From positions 1 to 64,000 of the forward strand of contig JBDVMP010000062.1 in NCBI GenBank assembly GCA_039970095.1: a DNA stretch of 64,000 bases. Reading direction: 5' to 3'. Source of the stretch: JAMZMI01 sp039970095. Its GTDB lineage: Bacteria; Bacteroidota; Bacteroidia; Cytophagales; Cyclobacteriaceae. The position numbers and the translations under genes were made by a program. This document shows, piece after piece, positions 16,581 through 25,107 of this stretch (position 1 is its first letter; each line of letters begins with the position of its first letter). The notes beneath the pieces were generated by a model. It saw only the letters and a program-made list of their open reading frames with translations. It was not told the DNA's origin and did not search any database.

Positions 16581-17140
16581 TGATTATATATAGATTTCTA
16601 TTTTTTGTAATCCCGATCATTTTGGCTTCACAGCAAGAAGATTATGAATATTTGTATTGGTCAGATACAGAAAAATTAGAGTGCAAAGATTTTCAGGGGC
16701 CTATCGACTCAGCGAGAATTAATGATCAAGTCGTAGCTTTTGCAGCTTCAGTTTTTGGTACGAAATATATTCAGATTGACTCATCAAATGATTTAGCATG
16801 TTACAAAATTATGTCAGTATTCAAATGTCATAAATCCTATATGTCAAAGTGCAAAATAAATTTGCTTACTCATGAGCAGTTCCATTTTAACCTATATGAA
16901 TTATATAATCGTAAGTTGAAGGAACATCTTTTGAAAAAATTGAAATGCAATGAGGAAATTAATATAATTAAAGAAAGTGAACTTTATTCGTTAAAATATG
17001 ACTCAGTCACATATATGTACGATTTAGAAACCCGACATGGTGATATTCTAATTGAGCAGAAAGAATGGGAGGAAAGGATATTGCAGGAATTATCAGATTT
17101 AAGTAATTATCGAGAAGTTGTAATTTGTATTCCTAGTTAA
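16580..17140 (+). CDS. Secreted DUF922-like protein with HExxH motif
   Basis: A 186-residue protein with an N-terminal hydrophobic signal (about 1-17, ending ILAS). The body follows the DUF922 pattern: YWSDTEKLECKDFQG near residues 26-40, the putative zinc-binding H98-E-Q-F-H102, and a downstream TRHGDILIEQKEWEERI segment with the conserved His-Gly and Gln...Trp. This suggests a secreted zinc-dependent protease-like protein. It has several cysteines (35, 74, 83, 91, 123, 183), unusual for most DUF922 members. The coding sequence is very AT-rich compared with the flanking chromosome, consistent with acquisition along with the mobile DNA. Confidence 0.7.
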   Translation: MIIYRFLFFVIPIILASQQEDYEYLYWSDTEKLECKDFQGPIDSARINDQVVAFAASVFGTKYIQIDSSNDLACYKIMSVFKCHKSYMSKCKINLLTHEQFHFNLYELYNRKLKEHLLKKLKCNEEINIIKESELYSLKYDSVTYMYDLETRHGDILIEQKEWEERILQELSDLSNYREVVICIPS

Positions 17141-17143
17141 TCC

Positions 17144-17200
17144 GCCCATTTGTCTGTGTATTTGCAATGCAACTAATGCAGATTAGCAATTCGTATCGTT
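17144..17200. repeat. Palindromic repeat, diverged copy C
   Basis: The first about 34 bases match copies A and B closely (one difference to A within GCCCATTTGTCTxTGTATTT); the palindromic part is degraded (TGCAGATTAGCAATTCGTA). It lies just after the stop of the DUF922-like gene. Confidence 0.7.
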
Positions 17201-17490
17201 TATCGTGCTGTCGGTTCTCGCGACCAAGTAGTTTCTGAATTATTTCTTGATCCGTAGTTTACTGTATCTAGAAATATTATTGGATTTCCTTTTGGTGATG
17301 ATATCCCGGTATTCCTCCGCTGCGCTATAGAAACCGGAATGACGATCCCCTGTCAAGTATCACATGCACATTGTCAATAACTTCAATCCACGACCTTTTG
17401 TGATGCGTGTAAGGTTAAAGCTCACAGAGAAGCCAGGGGGTTGAAAATGGTATTGAAGAGATTGTGCATGAAGCTTTTGTGTTAAAAAGA
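17201..17490. other. Intergenic remnant DNA with an imperfect inverted repeat
   Basis: No gene supported. At 17308-17342 CCCGGTATTCC is followed about 10 bases later by GAAACCGGAATG, an imperfect inverted repeat like the short repeats scattered in related genomes. Otherwise nothing seen. Confidence 0.4.
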
Positions 17491-17526
17491 AAAAGGCAAC
17501 TTCAAGTACTTGCAGTTGCCTTTTTT
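17491..17526 (-). terminator. Rho-independent terminator after tRNA-Met
   Basis: Stem AGGCAACT/AGTTGCCT with a 12-base loop that itself folds (CAAGT/ACTTG). A-rich DNA lies on the left and T-rich on the right, so it can act on either strand. It lies 5 bases beyond the 3' end of the reverse-strand tRNA. Confidence 0.75.
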
Positions 17527-17530
17527 AAAG

Positions 17531-17604
17531 TAGCGAGGGGGGGAATCGAACCCCCGACCTCCGGGTTATGAATCCGACGCTCTAACCATCTGAGCTACCT
17601 CGCC
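17531..17604 (-). tRNA. tRNA-Met (anticodon CAT)
   Basis: Read on the reverse strand, all four arms fold: acceptor GGCGAGG/CCTCGCT, D-arm GCTC/GAGC, T-arm GGGGG TTCGATT CCCCC, and the anticodon loop TTCATAA. CAT could be elongator Met or, after lysidine modification, Ile; the paired first acceptor base argues against initiator tRNA. CCA is not encoded. It marks the edge of the repeat-rich patch, as tRNA genes often do for integrated DNA. Confidence 0.93.
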
Positions 17605-17664
17605 AATTCATAAACTTTTTGGTAGATTTTGGCGTTAGATTTCTAGCCTCTCCGAAAAGGAGTG

Positions 17665-17672
17665 CAAATCTA
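17665..17672 (-). promoter_or_regulatory. Putative -7 element for tRNA-Met
   Basis: On the reverse strand TAGATTTG fits the Bacteroidota TAnnTTTG -7 element, about 60 bases before the tRNA 5' end. No clear TTTG -33 box at standard spacing. Confidence 0.4.
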
Positions 17673-17746
17673 AAAAGTTTTCTTTTTTATCATAGCATAT
17701 TGGTGATTTGAATTTTTTTTTTACCTTATCCTAAATTTTAAATCAT

Positions 17747-18133
17747 ATGGCGAAGGAATTATTTGTTGGTGAGTATCCGATCAATGCATCGAAGAAAATG
17801 CTTTACCCATATATCAGTACAGCTTCAGGACTGGCACAATGGTTCGCCGATGATGTGAACATCAACGAGGACAAAGAGTACTCTTTTTTATGGGATGGTG
17901 AAGAAAATAAGGCCAGACTCGTGGCAAGCAGATTAAACTCTTTCGTAAAATTCGAATTCCCCGACGAAGAAGATCCGGAAGATCCTGCTCACATAGAAGT
18001 TAAGCTGGAAATGAATGAGCTCACTCAGGAGGTTTTCATAAGAGTGACAGATTATTCAGAAATTGATTCAGAAGAGTGTCAGGAGCTCTACGAAAGCCTG
18101 GTTCACGACCTCAAAGAAATTGTAGGAGGTTAA
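17747..18133 (+). CDS. START-like domain protein
   Basis: A 128-residue cytoplasmic protein beginning MAKELFVGEYPINASKKML, with the helix-grip/START (AHSA1-like) pattern: a W-F-A-D segment near residue 35, then strands and a C-terminal helix. Close relatives are widespread single-copy genes in Bacteroidota, usually next to an LptF/LptG-type permease, as here. The ligand is unknown. The ATG at 17747 is the only good start. Confidence 0.82.
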   Translation: MAKELFVGEYPINASKKMLYPYISTASGLAQWFADDVNINEDKEYSFLWDGEENKARLVASRLNSFVKFEFPDEEDPEDPAHIEVKLEMNELTQEVFIRVTDYSEIDSEECQELYESLVHDLKEIVGG

Positions 18134-18194
18134 TCTCAATACTTTTTTCCATTTTTTCCGTTAACATCCCAACATTACCCATCTTTGCGGTTTG

Positions 18195-19856
18195 ATGCGG
18201 AAGCTTGACAAATTCATAATTGGCTCTTTCATTGGCCCATTCCTACTGACTACAGGATTGGCTACATTCATATTGCTTATACAGTATATGCTCAAGTATT
18301 TCGATGATTTTGTCGGAAAGAACCTGGGCTTTGATGTGTTTGGGAAACTGCTTTTCTACTTCAGTCTCAATATGCTTCAGGTTGCTTTGCCACTAGGAGT
18401 GCTTGTTTCTTCACTCATGACTTTTGGAAATTTAGGCGAGAAGTTTGAGTTGACAGCAATCAAAAGTGCCGGTATCTCTTTGCTAAGGGCACTTCGTCCC
18501 ATTTTCTTCTTCATTGTGCTTTTGTCCTATGCCGCTTTCAATTTCAATAATTACGTGGTGCCAATAGCCAACCTTCAGGCATACAGCCTGCTTTATGATA
18601 TCAAACACAAGAAAGCAGCTCTGAATATAACAGAAGGAGTTTTCTACGATGAGATCCCCGACTACAGTATTTACGTCAAAGAAAAGTATAGCGACAATAA
18701 GACACTCAAAGACATACTCATATATGATCATACCAATGGTGATGGCAACAAGCGCATAATTATTGCAGATTCCAGCCTGATGTACACGATTTACGATGAG
18801 CGCTATTTGAAGCTTGAACTGTACAATGGCAACTACTACATAGAGGAGGAAGAAAAGAAAAAGCCCGTTGATCAGCTGTTCAGATCCAAGTTTAAAAGGA
18901 TGGACATGGTTTTTAATTTGGCTTCATTTGACCTGCAGGAAACAAAGAAAGAGCTGTTCGAGAATAACAGGCAGATGAAAAACCTTGCTGAACTCACAAA
19001 AGACATTGATTCTTTGAAAAATTCAGTGAGCGAAGTGAAAGGATCCCTGATTGTGAATATTTCTCCTTCATTTAAATACGCCATGGTTGAGCGTGGAGCC
19101 ATCCTGAAGGACCGCTTATTTAAAAAGGAAATAGAGAAAGATATGGAGCAGTCAAAAGACTCTATGTTAGCCGCCTCAATCATTCCCATGGCCTGGTTAG
19201 CAGCTGATGGTGAGCAGGAGTCAAAAGCCAGCCCTCAAATGAAACTTGATTCTCTGCGATCAAGACCCACTCTCCTGCAAAAGAAAGATATCTCTGTGGA
19301 TGATGATGAGTTAGTGGCCTTGCCCGAAGAGAAAAGAAGAACGGATATAGTAAATCCCGATACTTTAACGTGGAAGCATCTCTTAAATAACCCAAAGAAA
19401 ACTAGAGAGGGTGATATATTGCTTTTTGCTAAGAATAATGCCCAAAATGTTAAAGGATACCTAACCAGCACATACTCCAGAATTTATAGCTTGAGACGTG
19501 ATGTGAGTAAATATGTAATCGAAAAGCATAAAAAATACAGCCAGGCTGTGGCTTGCATCATTATGTTTTTAATAGGGGCGCCACTTGGAGCTATTATAAA
19601 AAAAGGAGGTCTGGGAGTGCCGGTGATCATTTCCATTTTCTTTTTCCTTACCTACTATGTGATCACGATAATGTGTGCTAAATGGTCCAATGAAGGCTTA
19701 ATGAACCCAATAGTGGCCGCCTGGCTTAGTATTTTTATACTATTACCATTTGGGTTATTTTTCTTGCGGCAGGCCAGAATTGACGCCCGGTTGTTCGAGA
19801 CAGATTTCTATCATATTTGGATAGATCGCATAAAAACAAGAATTTTGAAAAGATAA
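18195..19856 (+). CDS. LptF/LptG-family lipopolysaccharide export permease
   Basis: Inner-membrane YjgP/YjgQ family permease of the Lpt machine that extracts lipopolysaccharide and passes it to the periplasmic bridge. It has 553 residues from the ATG at 18195; the TTG immediately upstream is not needed. Three transmembrane helices at the N-terminus (about 10-125) and three at the C-terminus (about 445-535) flank a periplasmic domain. This is longer than the about 360 residues of E. coli LptF/G because of a charged insert (about 235-430), common in this phylum. The sequence does not settle whether it is LptF or LptG. Confidence 0.88.
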   Translation: MRKLDKFIIGSFIGPFLLTTGLATFILLIQYMLKYFDDFVGKNLGFDVFGKLLFYFSLNMLQVALPLGVLVSSLMTFGNLGEKFELTAIKSAGISLLRALRPIFFFIVLLSYAAFNFNNYVVPIANLQAYSLLYDIKHKKAALNITEGVFYDEIPDYSIYVKEKYSDNKTLKDILIYDHTNGDGNKRIIIADSSLMYTIYDERYLKLELYNGNYYIEEEEKKKPVDQLFRSKFKRMDMVFNLASFDLQETKKELFENNRQMKNLAELTKDIDSLKNSVSEVKGSLIVNISPSFKYAMVERGAILKDRLFKKEIEKDMEQSKDSMLAASIIPMAWLAADGEQESKASPQMKLDSLRSRPTLLQKKDISVDDDELVALPEEKRRTDIVNPDTLTWKHLLNNPKKTREGDILLFAKNNAQNVKGYLTSTYSRIYSLRRDVSKYVIEKHKKYSQAVACIIMFLIGAPLGAIIKKGGLGVPVIISIFFFLTYYVITIMCAKWSNEGLMNPIVAAWLSIFILLPFGLFFLRQARIDARLFETDFYHIWIDRIKTRILKR

Positions 19857-19866
19857 AAAGCGAATT

Positions 19867-19898
19867 ATTGCTTTTGAATAACAATCACCCTAAATTTG
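19867..19898 (+). promoter_or_regulatory. Putative rpsO promoter
   Basis: A -7 element TAAATTTG (19891-19898) and a -33-like ATTG (19867-19870) are separated by 20 bases, matching the Bacteroidota pattern TTTG-N19/21-TAnnTTTG. The rpsO ATG follows 39 bases later. Confidence 0.55.
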
Positions 19899-19937
19899 CG
19901 CCTTGATTTAAGCGGATAAATAAATATTAAATATAGG

Positions 19938-20207
19938 ATGTATTTAACTAAGGAAGTAAAGGAAGGGTTCTTTGAAAAGCACGGAAAGGGTAAAACCGAT
20001 ACAGGTTCTGCCGAAGGACAAATTGCTCTTTTCACTCATAGAATCAACCACCTTACCAGTCATTTGAAAACAAACAAGAAAGACCATTCCTCAAGGTTGG
20101 GTCTGATGAAACTAGTAGGTAAGAGAAGAAGACTATTAGATTACATTTACAAAAACGATATCGAGAAGTACAGAAGCTTGATCGCTGAGCTCGGAATTCG
20201 TAAGTAA
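19938..20207 (+). CDS. rpsO: 30S ribosomal protein S15
   Basis: An 89-residue primary 16S rRNA-binding protein of the small subunit. It shows the S15 signature DTGSAEGQIALFTHRINHLT and the H-x-K-D-H-S-S-R-LGLM-LVGKRRRLLDYI segment, full length. It precedes pnp, the conserved rpsO-pnp order, but a terminator-like hairpin separates them. Confidence 0.98.
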   Translation: MYLTKEVKEGFFEKHGKGKTDTGSAEGQIALFTHRINHLTSHLKTNKKDHSSRLGLMKLVGKRRRLLDYIYKNDIEKYRSLIAELGIRK

Positions 20208-20227
20208 TCATTATTTTAAAGCATTAT

Positions 20228-20253
20228 GGGAATCAGCTACGATTCCCTTTTTT
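20228..20253 (+). terminator. Terminator after rpsO
   Basis: Stem GGGAATC/GATTCCC with a 6-base loop, followed by TTTTTT. It lies between rpsO and pnp, so some read-through or a separate pnp promoter is expected. Confidence 0.8.
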
Positions 20254-20309
20254 ATTTCTAGGCGCCTGGGAAAATAGAGGCTCCTATACACACCTTAATT
20301 ACATAAAAT

Positions 20310-22454
20310 ATGAAGCCTCAAGGTACCACTAAAACGATCTCGTCATCTAATGGCAAAGAGATTACCATCGAGACTGGCCGCCTGGCCAAGCAAGCAGATG
20401 GTTCTGTAGTTGTTAAAATGGGTAATGCCATGCTATTGGCAACAATAGTCTCTAAAAAAGAAGCTGGCGAAGGAGTTGATTTCCTTCCTCTATCTGTTGA
20501 TTATCAGGAGAAATTTGCTTCTGCCGGGAAAATCCCTGGTGGATTTCTAAAAAGAGAAGGACGTCTTTCGGATTATGAAATTCTTATCTGCCGTTTGGTG
20601 GATAGAGCTCTTCGTCCGTTGTTCCCGGAAGATTATCACGCTGATACTCAGGTGGCAATCTCGCTTATTTCCGCAGATCCTGAAGTAATGCCAGATGCAT
20701 TGGCTGCATTGGCCGCATCTTCTGCAATCGCAGTTTCTGATGTTCCTTTCAATGGCCCTATCTCTGAAGTTAGAGTTATCAAAATAGAAGGTGAGTTTAA
20801 AGTGAACCCATCTCCAGCCGAAGTAGCAACTGCCGAATTGGATTTGATTGTTGCCGGGTCTGCTGATAACATCATGATGGTGGAGGGCGAATCAAAAGAA
20901 GTGAGCGAAGTGGATATGCTTGAGGCAATCAAAATTGCTCATGCTGAAATCAAGCTTCACTGTGCAGCTCAATCAGAGCTGGCAAAAGAAGTTGGCGCCA
21001 CTGAAAAGCGTACCTACGATCACGAGCCTAAGGATGAAGAACTACAGGCTAAGATAAAAGAAGCGTGTTATGATGACTGTTATGCAATAGCCAAAGAAGG
21101 CTTAGCTGATAAAAAGGTAAGAAGTGAAAAATTCGCGGCAGTTCTAGAAAACTTCCTTGAAGGATACTCTGAAGAAGAAAGAGCGGAACTTAATAGTTTC
21201 CTTGTAAAGAAATATTTCCATGATGTAGAAAAGGATGCGGTTAGAAACTGCGTACTTGATACTAAGAAGAGATTGGATTCTCGTGACCTGGATCAGGTGA
21301 GACCTATCTGGTCAGAAGTGGACTACTTACCGTCTGCTCACGGATCAGCGGTATTTACACGTGGTGAAACTCAATCGCTTTCTACTGTGACCTTGGGGTC
21401 TAAGATGGATGAGCAAATGATTGATGGGGCTATGTTCTCCGGATATAATAAATTCATCCTTCACTACAACTTCCCAGCTTTCTCTACAGGAGAAGCCAGA
21501 CCAAACAGAGGTCCTGGAAGAAGAGAAGTTGGTCATGGTAACCTGGCTATGAGAGCACTCAAGCCTATGATCCCGACAGAAGACAATCCATATACTATTC
21601 GTATCGTTTCTGATATTTTGGAGTCGAATGGCTCTTCATCTATGGCCACAGTATGTGCCGGAACACTTGCCTTACTTGACGCAGGTGTGGAACTTAAAAA
21701 TCCAGTTTCAGGTATCGCCATGGGTATGATTTCCGATAGCGAAACAGGAAGATATGCGATTCTTTCGGATATCCTTGGAGATGAAGATCACCTTGGTGAT
21801 ATGGACTTTAAAGTAACCGGAACTGAAAAGGGAGTTACAGCATGCCAGATGGATATCAAGGTTGATGGTCTTTCGTATGATGTACTGGCCGAGGCATTAG
21901 AGCAAGCTAAAAGAGGCAGATTGCACATTCTCGGTGAGATGAACAAAACCATATCTGCTCCAAGACAAGAACTTAAACCAAATGCCCCAAGACTTGTTCA
22001 GGTAAATATAGAGCGTGATCTGATTGGCGCTGTAATAGGGCCTGGAGGAAAAGTTGTTCAGGAAATCCAAAGAGAATCTGGAGCTACGGTGACTATTGAA
22101 GAAGTAGAAAAAGGCGGAATAGTAACAGTATTTGCAGCTAACAAAGAAGCTCTGGATGATGCGCTCGGCAGAATCAAAGCGATTGTGCAGATGCCTGAGG
22201 TTGGAGAGATCTACGAAGGTAAAGTGAAGGCCATCATGCCTTTCGGAGCATTTGTTGAGATACTTCCTGGAAAAGACGGTTTACTCCACATTTCAGAGAT
22301 CAAGTGGGAAAGAGTAGAGAAGATGGATGGAGTACTTGAGGTTGGAGAAGAAGTAAAAGTTAAGCTTGTTGAGATAGACAAGAAGACAGGTAAATACCGA
22401 CTATCAAGAAAAGTTTTGTTGCCTAAGCCTGAAAAGGAAAACAAAGCTGATTAA
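20310..22454 (+). CDS. pnp: Polyribonucleotide nucleotidyltransferase (PNPase)
   Basis: 3'-5' phosphorolytic exoribonuclease of mRNA decay; forms a ring-shaped trimer. It has 714 residues with the full order: two RNase PH domains with a helical linker, a KH domain with the GAVIGPGGKVVQEI loop (about 572-586), and a C-terminal S1 domain (GEIYEGKVKAIMPFGAFVEI, about 630-690). The second RNase PH domain carries the SDILGDEDHLGDMDFK motif with the catalytic acidic residues. All expected motifs are present. Confidence 0.98.
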   Translation: MKPQGTTKTISSSNGKEITIETGRLAKQADGSVVVKMGNAMLLATIVSKKEAGEGVDFLPLSVDYQEKFASAGKIPGGFLKREGRLSDYEILICRLVDRALRPLFPEDYHADTQVAISLISADPEVMPDALAALAASSAIAVSDVPFNGPISEVRVIKIEGEFKVNPSPAEVATAELDLIVAGSADNIMMVEGESKEVSEVDMLEAIKIAHAEIKLHCAAQSELAKEVGATEKRTYDHEPKDEELQAKIKEACYDDCYAIAKEGLADKKVRSEKFAAVLENFLEGYSEEERAELNSFLVKKYFHDVEKDAVRNCVLDTKKRLDSRDLDQVRPIWSEVDYLPSAHGSAVFTRGETQSLSTVTLGSKMDEQMIDGAMFSGYNKFILHYNFPAFSTGEARPNRGPGRREVGHGNLAMRALKPMIPTEDNPYTIRIVSDILESNGSSSMATVCAGTLALLDAGVELKNPVSGIAMGMISDSETGRYAILSDILGDEDHLGDMDFKVTGTEKGVTACQMDIKVDGLSYDVLAEALEQAKRGRLHILGEMNKTISAPRQELKPNAPRLVQVNIERDLIGAVIGPGGKVVQEIQRESGATVTIEEVEKGGIVTVFAANKEALDDALGRIKAIVQMPEVGEIYEGKVKAIMPFGAFVEILPGKDGLLHISEIKWERVEKMDGVLEVGEEVKVKLVEIDKKTGKYRLSRKVLLPKPEKENKAD

Positions 22455-22473
22455 ATTTAGTGGTGATAGAAAT

Positions 22474-22497
22474 AGCTCGGCACTACCGCCGAGCTTT
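22474..22497 (+). terminator. Hairpin after pnp
   Basis: Stem AGCTCGGC/GCCGAGCT with a 6-base loop, followed by a short TTT. The T-run is too short for a confident intrinsic terminator. Confidence 0.5.
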
Positions 22498-22515
22498 GAA
22501 TTCTAATCGCCGCGA

Positions 22516-23379
22516 ATGAGACAGCTTAAAATAAGTAAACAAATCACTAACAGGGAAAATGCCTCCCTGGATAAATATTTACTCGAGATTGGAAAAGTTG
22601 AGCTAATTACGCCTGAGGAAGAGGTCAAGTTAGCTCAACGTATTAAAGAGGGTGATCAACTGGCTCTTGAGCGGCTCACCAAAGCCAATCTGCGGTTTGT
22701 AGTCTCAGTAGCTAAGCAATATCAAAATCAGGGACTCACTTTAGGGGATTTGATAAATGAAGGAAACCTCGGTCTTATTAAAGCCGCTCAGCGCTTTGAT
22801 GAAACACGAGGTTTTAAGTTTATATCCTATGCTGTTTGGTGGATTCGCCAATCTATACTGCAAGCCCTGGCAGAGCAATCCCGCATTGTAAGGTTGCCAC
22901 TCAATCGCGTTGGCTCATTAAACAAGGTTCAAAAAACATTTGCCGAACTCGAACAAAAGTTTGAGAGGGAGCCTTCTCCTGCCGAAATGGCAGAGGTGCT
23001 TGACATGTCTATTGATGAGGTCTTGGACACCATCAGGATTTCTGGCAGGCAAGTGTCAATGGATGCACCTTTTGCTGGTAGCGAAGAAGGTAGTCTTCTC
23101 GAAGTTCTGGAGGATGAGTCCGAAGATACCCCCGATGAAGGATTGTTGAATGACTCACTCAAAAAAGAGGTCAGAAGAGCCCTGGCTACACTGACACAGC
23201 GAGAAGGTGACGTGGTGGCATATTACTATGGGCTCAATAGTGCTGAGCCTATGACCCTTGAGGAAATAGGCACAAGATTGGGGCTTACCAGAGAAAGAGT
23301 TAGGCAGATCAAAGAAAAAGCCATCCGCAGATTAAGGCACAACACCCGAAGTAAATCCCTAAAACCATACTTAGGGTAG
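22516..23379 (+). CDS. rpoD: Primary sigma factor RpoD/SigA (Bacteroidota type)
   Basis: Directs RNA polymerase to TTTG/TAnnTTTG promoters. The 287 residues comprise region 1.2 (NASLDKYLLEIGK), region 2 (NLRFVVSVAKQYQNQGL, the FKFISYAVWWIRQSI core-binding and -10 segment), region 3, and region 4 (REGDVVAYYYGL, LEEIGTRLGLTRERVRQIKEKAIRRLR). It lacks region 1.1, as is normal for the housekeeping sigma of this phylum. Confidence 0.96.
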   Translation: MRQLKISKQITNRENASLDKYLLEIGKVELITPEEEVKLAQRIKEGDQLALERLTKANLRFVVSVAKQYQNQGLTLGDLINEGNLGLIKAAQRFDETRGFKFISYAVWWIRQSILQALAEQSRIVRLPLNRVGSLNKVQKTFAELEQKFEREPSPAEMAEVLDMSIDEVLDTIRISGRQVSMDAPFAGSEEGSLLEVLEDESEDTPDEGLLNDSLKKEVRRALATLTQREGDVVAYYYGLNSAEPMTLEEIGTRLGLTRERVRQIKEKAIRRLRHNTRSKSLKPYLG

Positions 23380-23463
23380 TCAATGTGACAGTTTAGATTA
23401 TTTTGGGTTAATATTTGATCTTCATTTCACACATTTGCGTATTACAGTAAAAAAGAAAAAATA

Positions 23464-24420
23464 ATGGCAACTGAAAAAGTTAAAGTTCTAATTATAGGCT
23501 CAGGACCAGCAGGATATACTGCAGCTATTTATGCGGCTAGAGCAGGTATGAAGCCGGTTTTGTATCAAGGAGGACAACCTGGCGGACAATTGACAATCAC
23601 GAATGATGTCGAGAATTATCCTGGATACCCAGAGGGTGTCGTAGGGCCGCAAATGATGGTTGATTTTCAAAAACAAGCAGAAAGATTTGGTGCTGATATT
23701 AGATACGGTATGATCACTTCTGTTGACTTTTCAGGGTGGCCTCATAAGGTGACAGTGGATGAAAAAACTGAAGTGGAGGCAGAGGCTGTAATTATTTCGA
23801 CTGGTGCATCTGCCAAATGGCTAGGACTTGAAAGCGAGCAAAGGCTTAACGGTAAAGGAGTTTCAGCTTGTGCTGTTTGTGATGGTTTTTTCTTCAGAGG
23901 CCAGGACGTGGCGATTGTTGGTGGTGGTGATACTGCCGCTGAAGAAGCAACGTATCTCTCAAAACTAGTAAACAAGGTTTATATGCTTGTGAGAAGAGAT
24001 GAGCTGAGAGCTTCTAAAATCATGCAACACAGGGTGATGAACACTCCAAATATCGAAGTGCTTTGGAATACTCAAACAGATGAAGTGTTGGGAGACGAAG
24101 AAGTAGAGGCCGTAAGGGTAAAAAACACCCAAACTGGAGAAACACAAGAATTGGCTGTTCAGGGATTTTTCGTAGCAATTGGTCACAAGCCAAATACTGA
24201 TATCTTCAAAGACTATCTTGATATGGATGAGAGTGGTTATATCAAAACCATCCCAGGATCGTCTAAGACCAAGGTAGAGGGAGTTTTTGCTACTGGTGAT
24301 GCGCAGGATAAAATTTATCGTCAGGCTGTCACGGCGGCAGGTTCTGGCTGTATGGGAGCTCTTGACGCAGAACGCTTCCTGGCGGAAAAAGAAATGCAGC
24401 TTTCGGAAGCGGAAGCCTAA
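23464..24420 (+). CDS. trxB: Thioredoxin-disulfide reductase
   Basis: NADPH- and FAD-dependent flavoenzyme that keeps thioredoxin reduced. It has 318 residues with the FAD GSGPAGYTAA motif near residue 12, the redox pair C136-A-V-C139 followed by Asp, the NADPH loop VGGGDTAAEEA (about 156-166), and the C-terminal ATGDAQD motif (about 278-284). Full length. Its start is 84 bases after rpoD, and it has its own terminator. Confidence 0.97.
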   Translation: MATEKVKVLIIGSGPAGYTAAIYAARAGMKPVLYQGGQPGGQLTITNDVENYPGYPEGVVGPQMMVDFQKQAERFGADIRYGMITSVDFSGWPHKVTVDEKTEVEAEAVIISTGASAKWLGLESEQRLNGKGVSACAVCDGFFFRGQDVAIVGGGDTAAEEATYLSKLVNKVYMLVRRDELRASKIMQHRVMNTPNIEVLWNTQTDEVLGDEEVEAVRVKNTQTGETQELAVQGFFVAIGHKPNTDIFKDYLDMDESGYIKTIPGSSKTKVEGVFATGDAQDKIYRQAVTAAGSGCMGALDAERFLAEKEMQLSEAEA

Positions 24421-24439
24421 AATTTAATAATCACAATGG

Positions 24440-24475
24440 GCCACTATTGATTTTTAAAAATCGTAGTGGCTTTTT
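24440..24475 (+). terminator. Terminator after trxB
   Basis: Long stem GCCACTA..GATTTTT / AAAAATC..TAGTGGC followed by TTTTT. Confidence 0.85.
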
Positions 24476-24491
24476 ATTTAAACAATAAAAA

Positions 24492-25034
24492 ATGAGCACT
24501 CCTAAAATACATGCGACTACTGTTTTGGCTGTAAAGCACAATGGTCAAATAGCAATTGGAGCAGATGGTCAGGCCACAATGGGTAATACAGTGGCAAAAA
24601 GTCACGTTAAAAAAATAAGGAAGCTGGCCGACGGTAAAGTAGTAACTGGGTTTGCTGGTTCAACCGCAGACGCATTTACGTTGCTGGATCGGTTCGATGA
24701 AAAGCTGGGAGCTTACTCGGGAAATTTGAAACGCGCTGCAGTTGAGTTAGCTAAGGACTGGAGAATGGACAAGTACCTGCGCCAGCTGGAGGCTATGATG
24801 ATTGTAGCTGACAAGAATGAAATGCTGGTAATCTCTGGAACGGGTGATGTGCTCGAGCCGGACGAAGATGTTGCATCCATTGGTAGTGGAAGTATGTATG
24901 CCAAATCAGCAGCTCTGGCATTGAAAAAGCACGCCTCACAAATGACTGCTGAGCAAATGGTGAAGGAAGGACTGACGATAGCAGCGGATATTTGTATTTA
25001 TACGAACCACAATCATGTTATTGAAGTAGTTTGA
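24492..25034 (+). CDS. hslV: ATP-dependent protease subunit HslV
   Basis: Proteasome-like peptidase of the HslUV complex. It has 180 residues. The nucleophile is T9 in HATTVLAVKHNGQ, so an 8-residue propeptide must be removed, as in other HslV proteins with short propeptides. The DGQATMGN segment is conserved. The ATPase partner hslU is not adjacent: a strong bidirectional terminator and a convergent gene follow, so the partner must be elsewhere. Confidence 0.96.
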   Translation: MSTPKIHATTVLAVKHNGQIAIGADGQATMGNTVAKSHVKKIRKLADGKVVTGFAGSTADAFTLLDRFDEKLGAYSGNLKRAAVELAKDWRMDKYLRQLEAMMIVADKNEMLVISGTGDVLEPDEDVASIGSGSMYAKSAALALKKHASQMTAEQMVKEGLTIAADICIYTNHNHVIEVV

Positions 25035-25050
25035 TGAGATATTAAACACA

Positions 25051-25083
25051 AAAAAAAAGGCCTTAATTAAGGCCTTTTTTTTT
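25051..25083. terminator. Bidirectional terminator between hslV and the YceI gene
   Basis: Near-perfect palindrome: A8 then GGCCTTAATTAAGGCC then T9. It serves the two convergent genes. Confidence 0.9.
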
Positions 25084-25107
25084 GTTCATAATTCTTAATC
25101 AGAGCCT

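Noticed and set aside
14873..17200. CRISPR array from the three repeat copies
   Set aside because: Copies are over 1 kb apart with genes between, not regularly spaced, and no cas genes are present.
17308..17342. CCGGTATTCC...GAAACCGGAATG inverted repeat as an insertion sequence end
   Set aside because: Imperfect, no transposase beside it and no target duplication visible.
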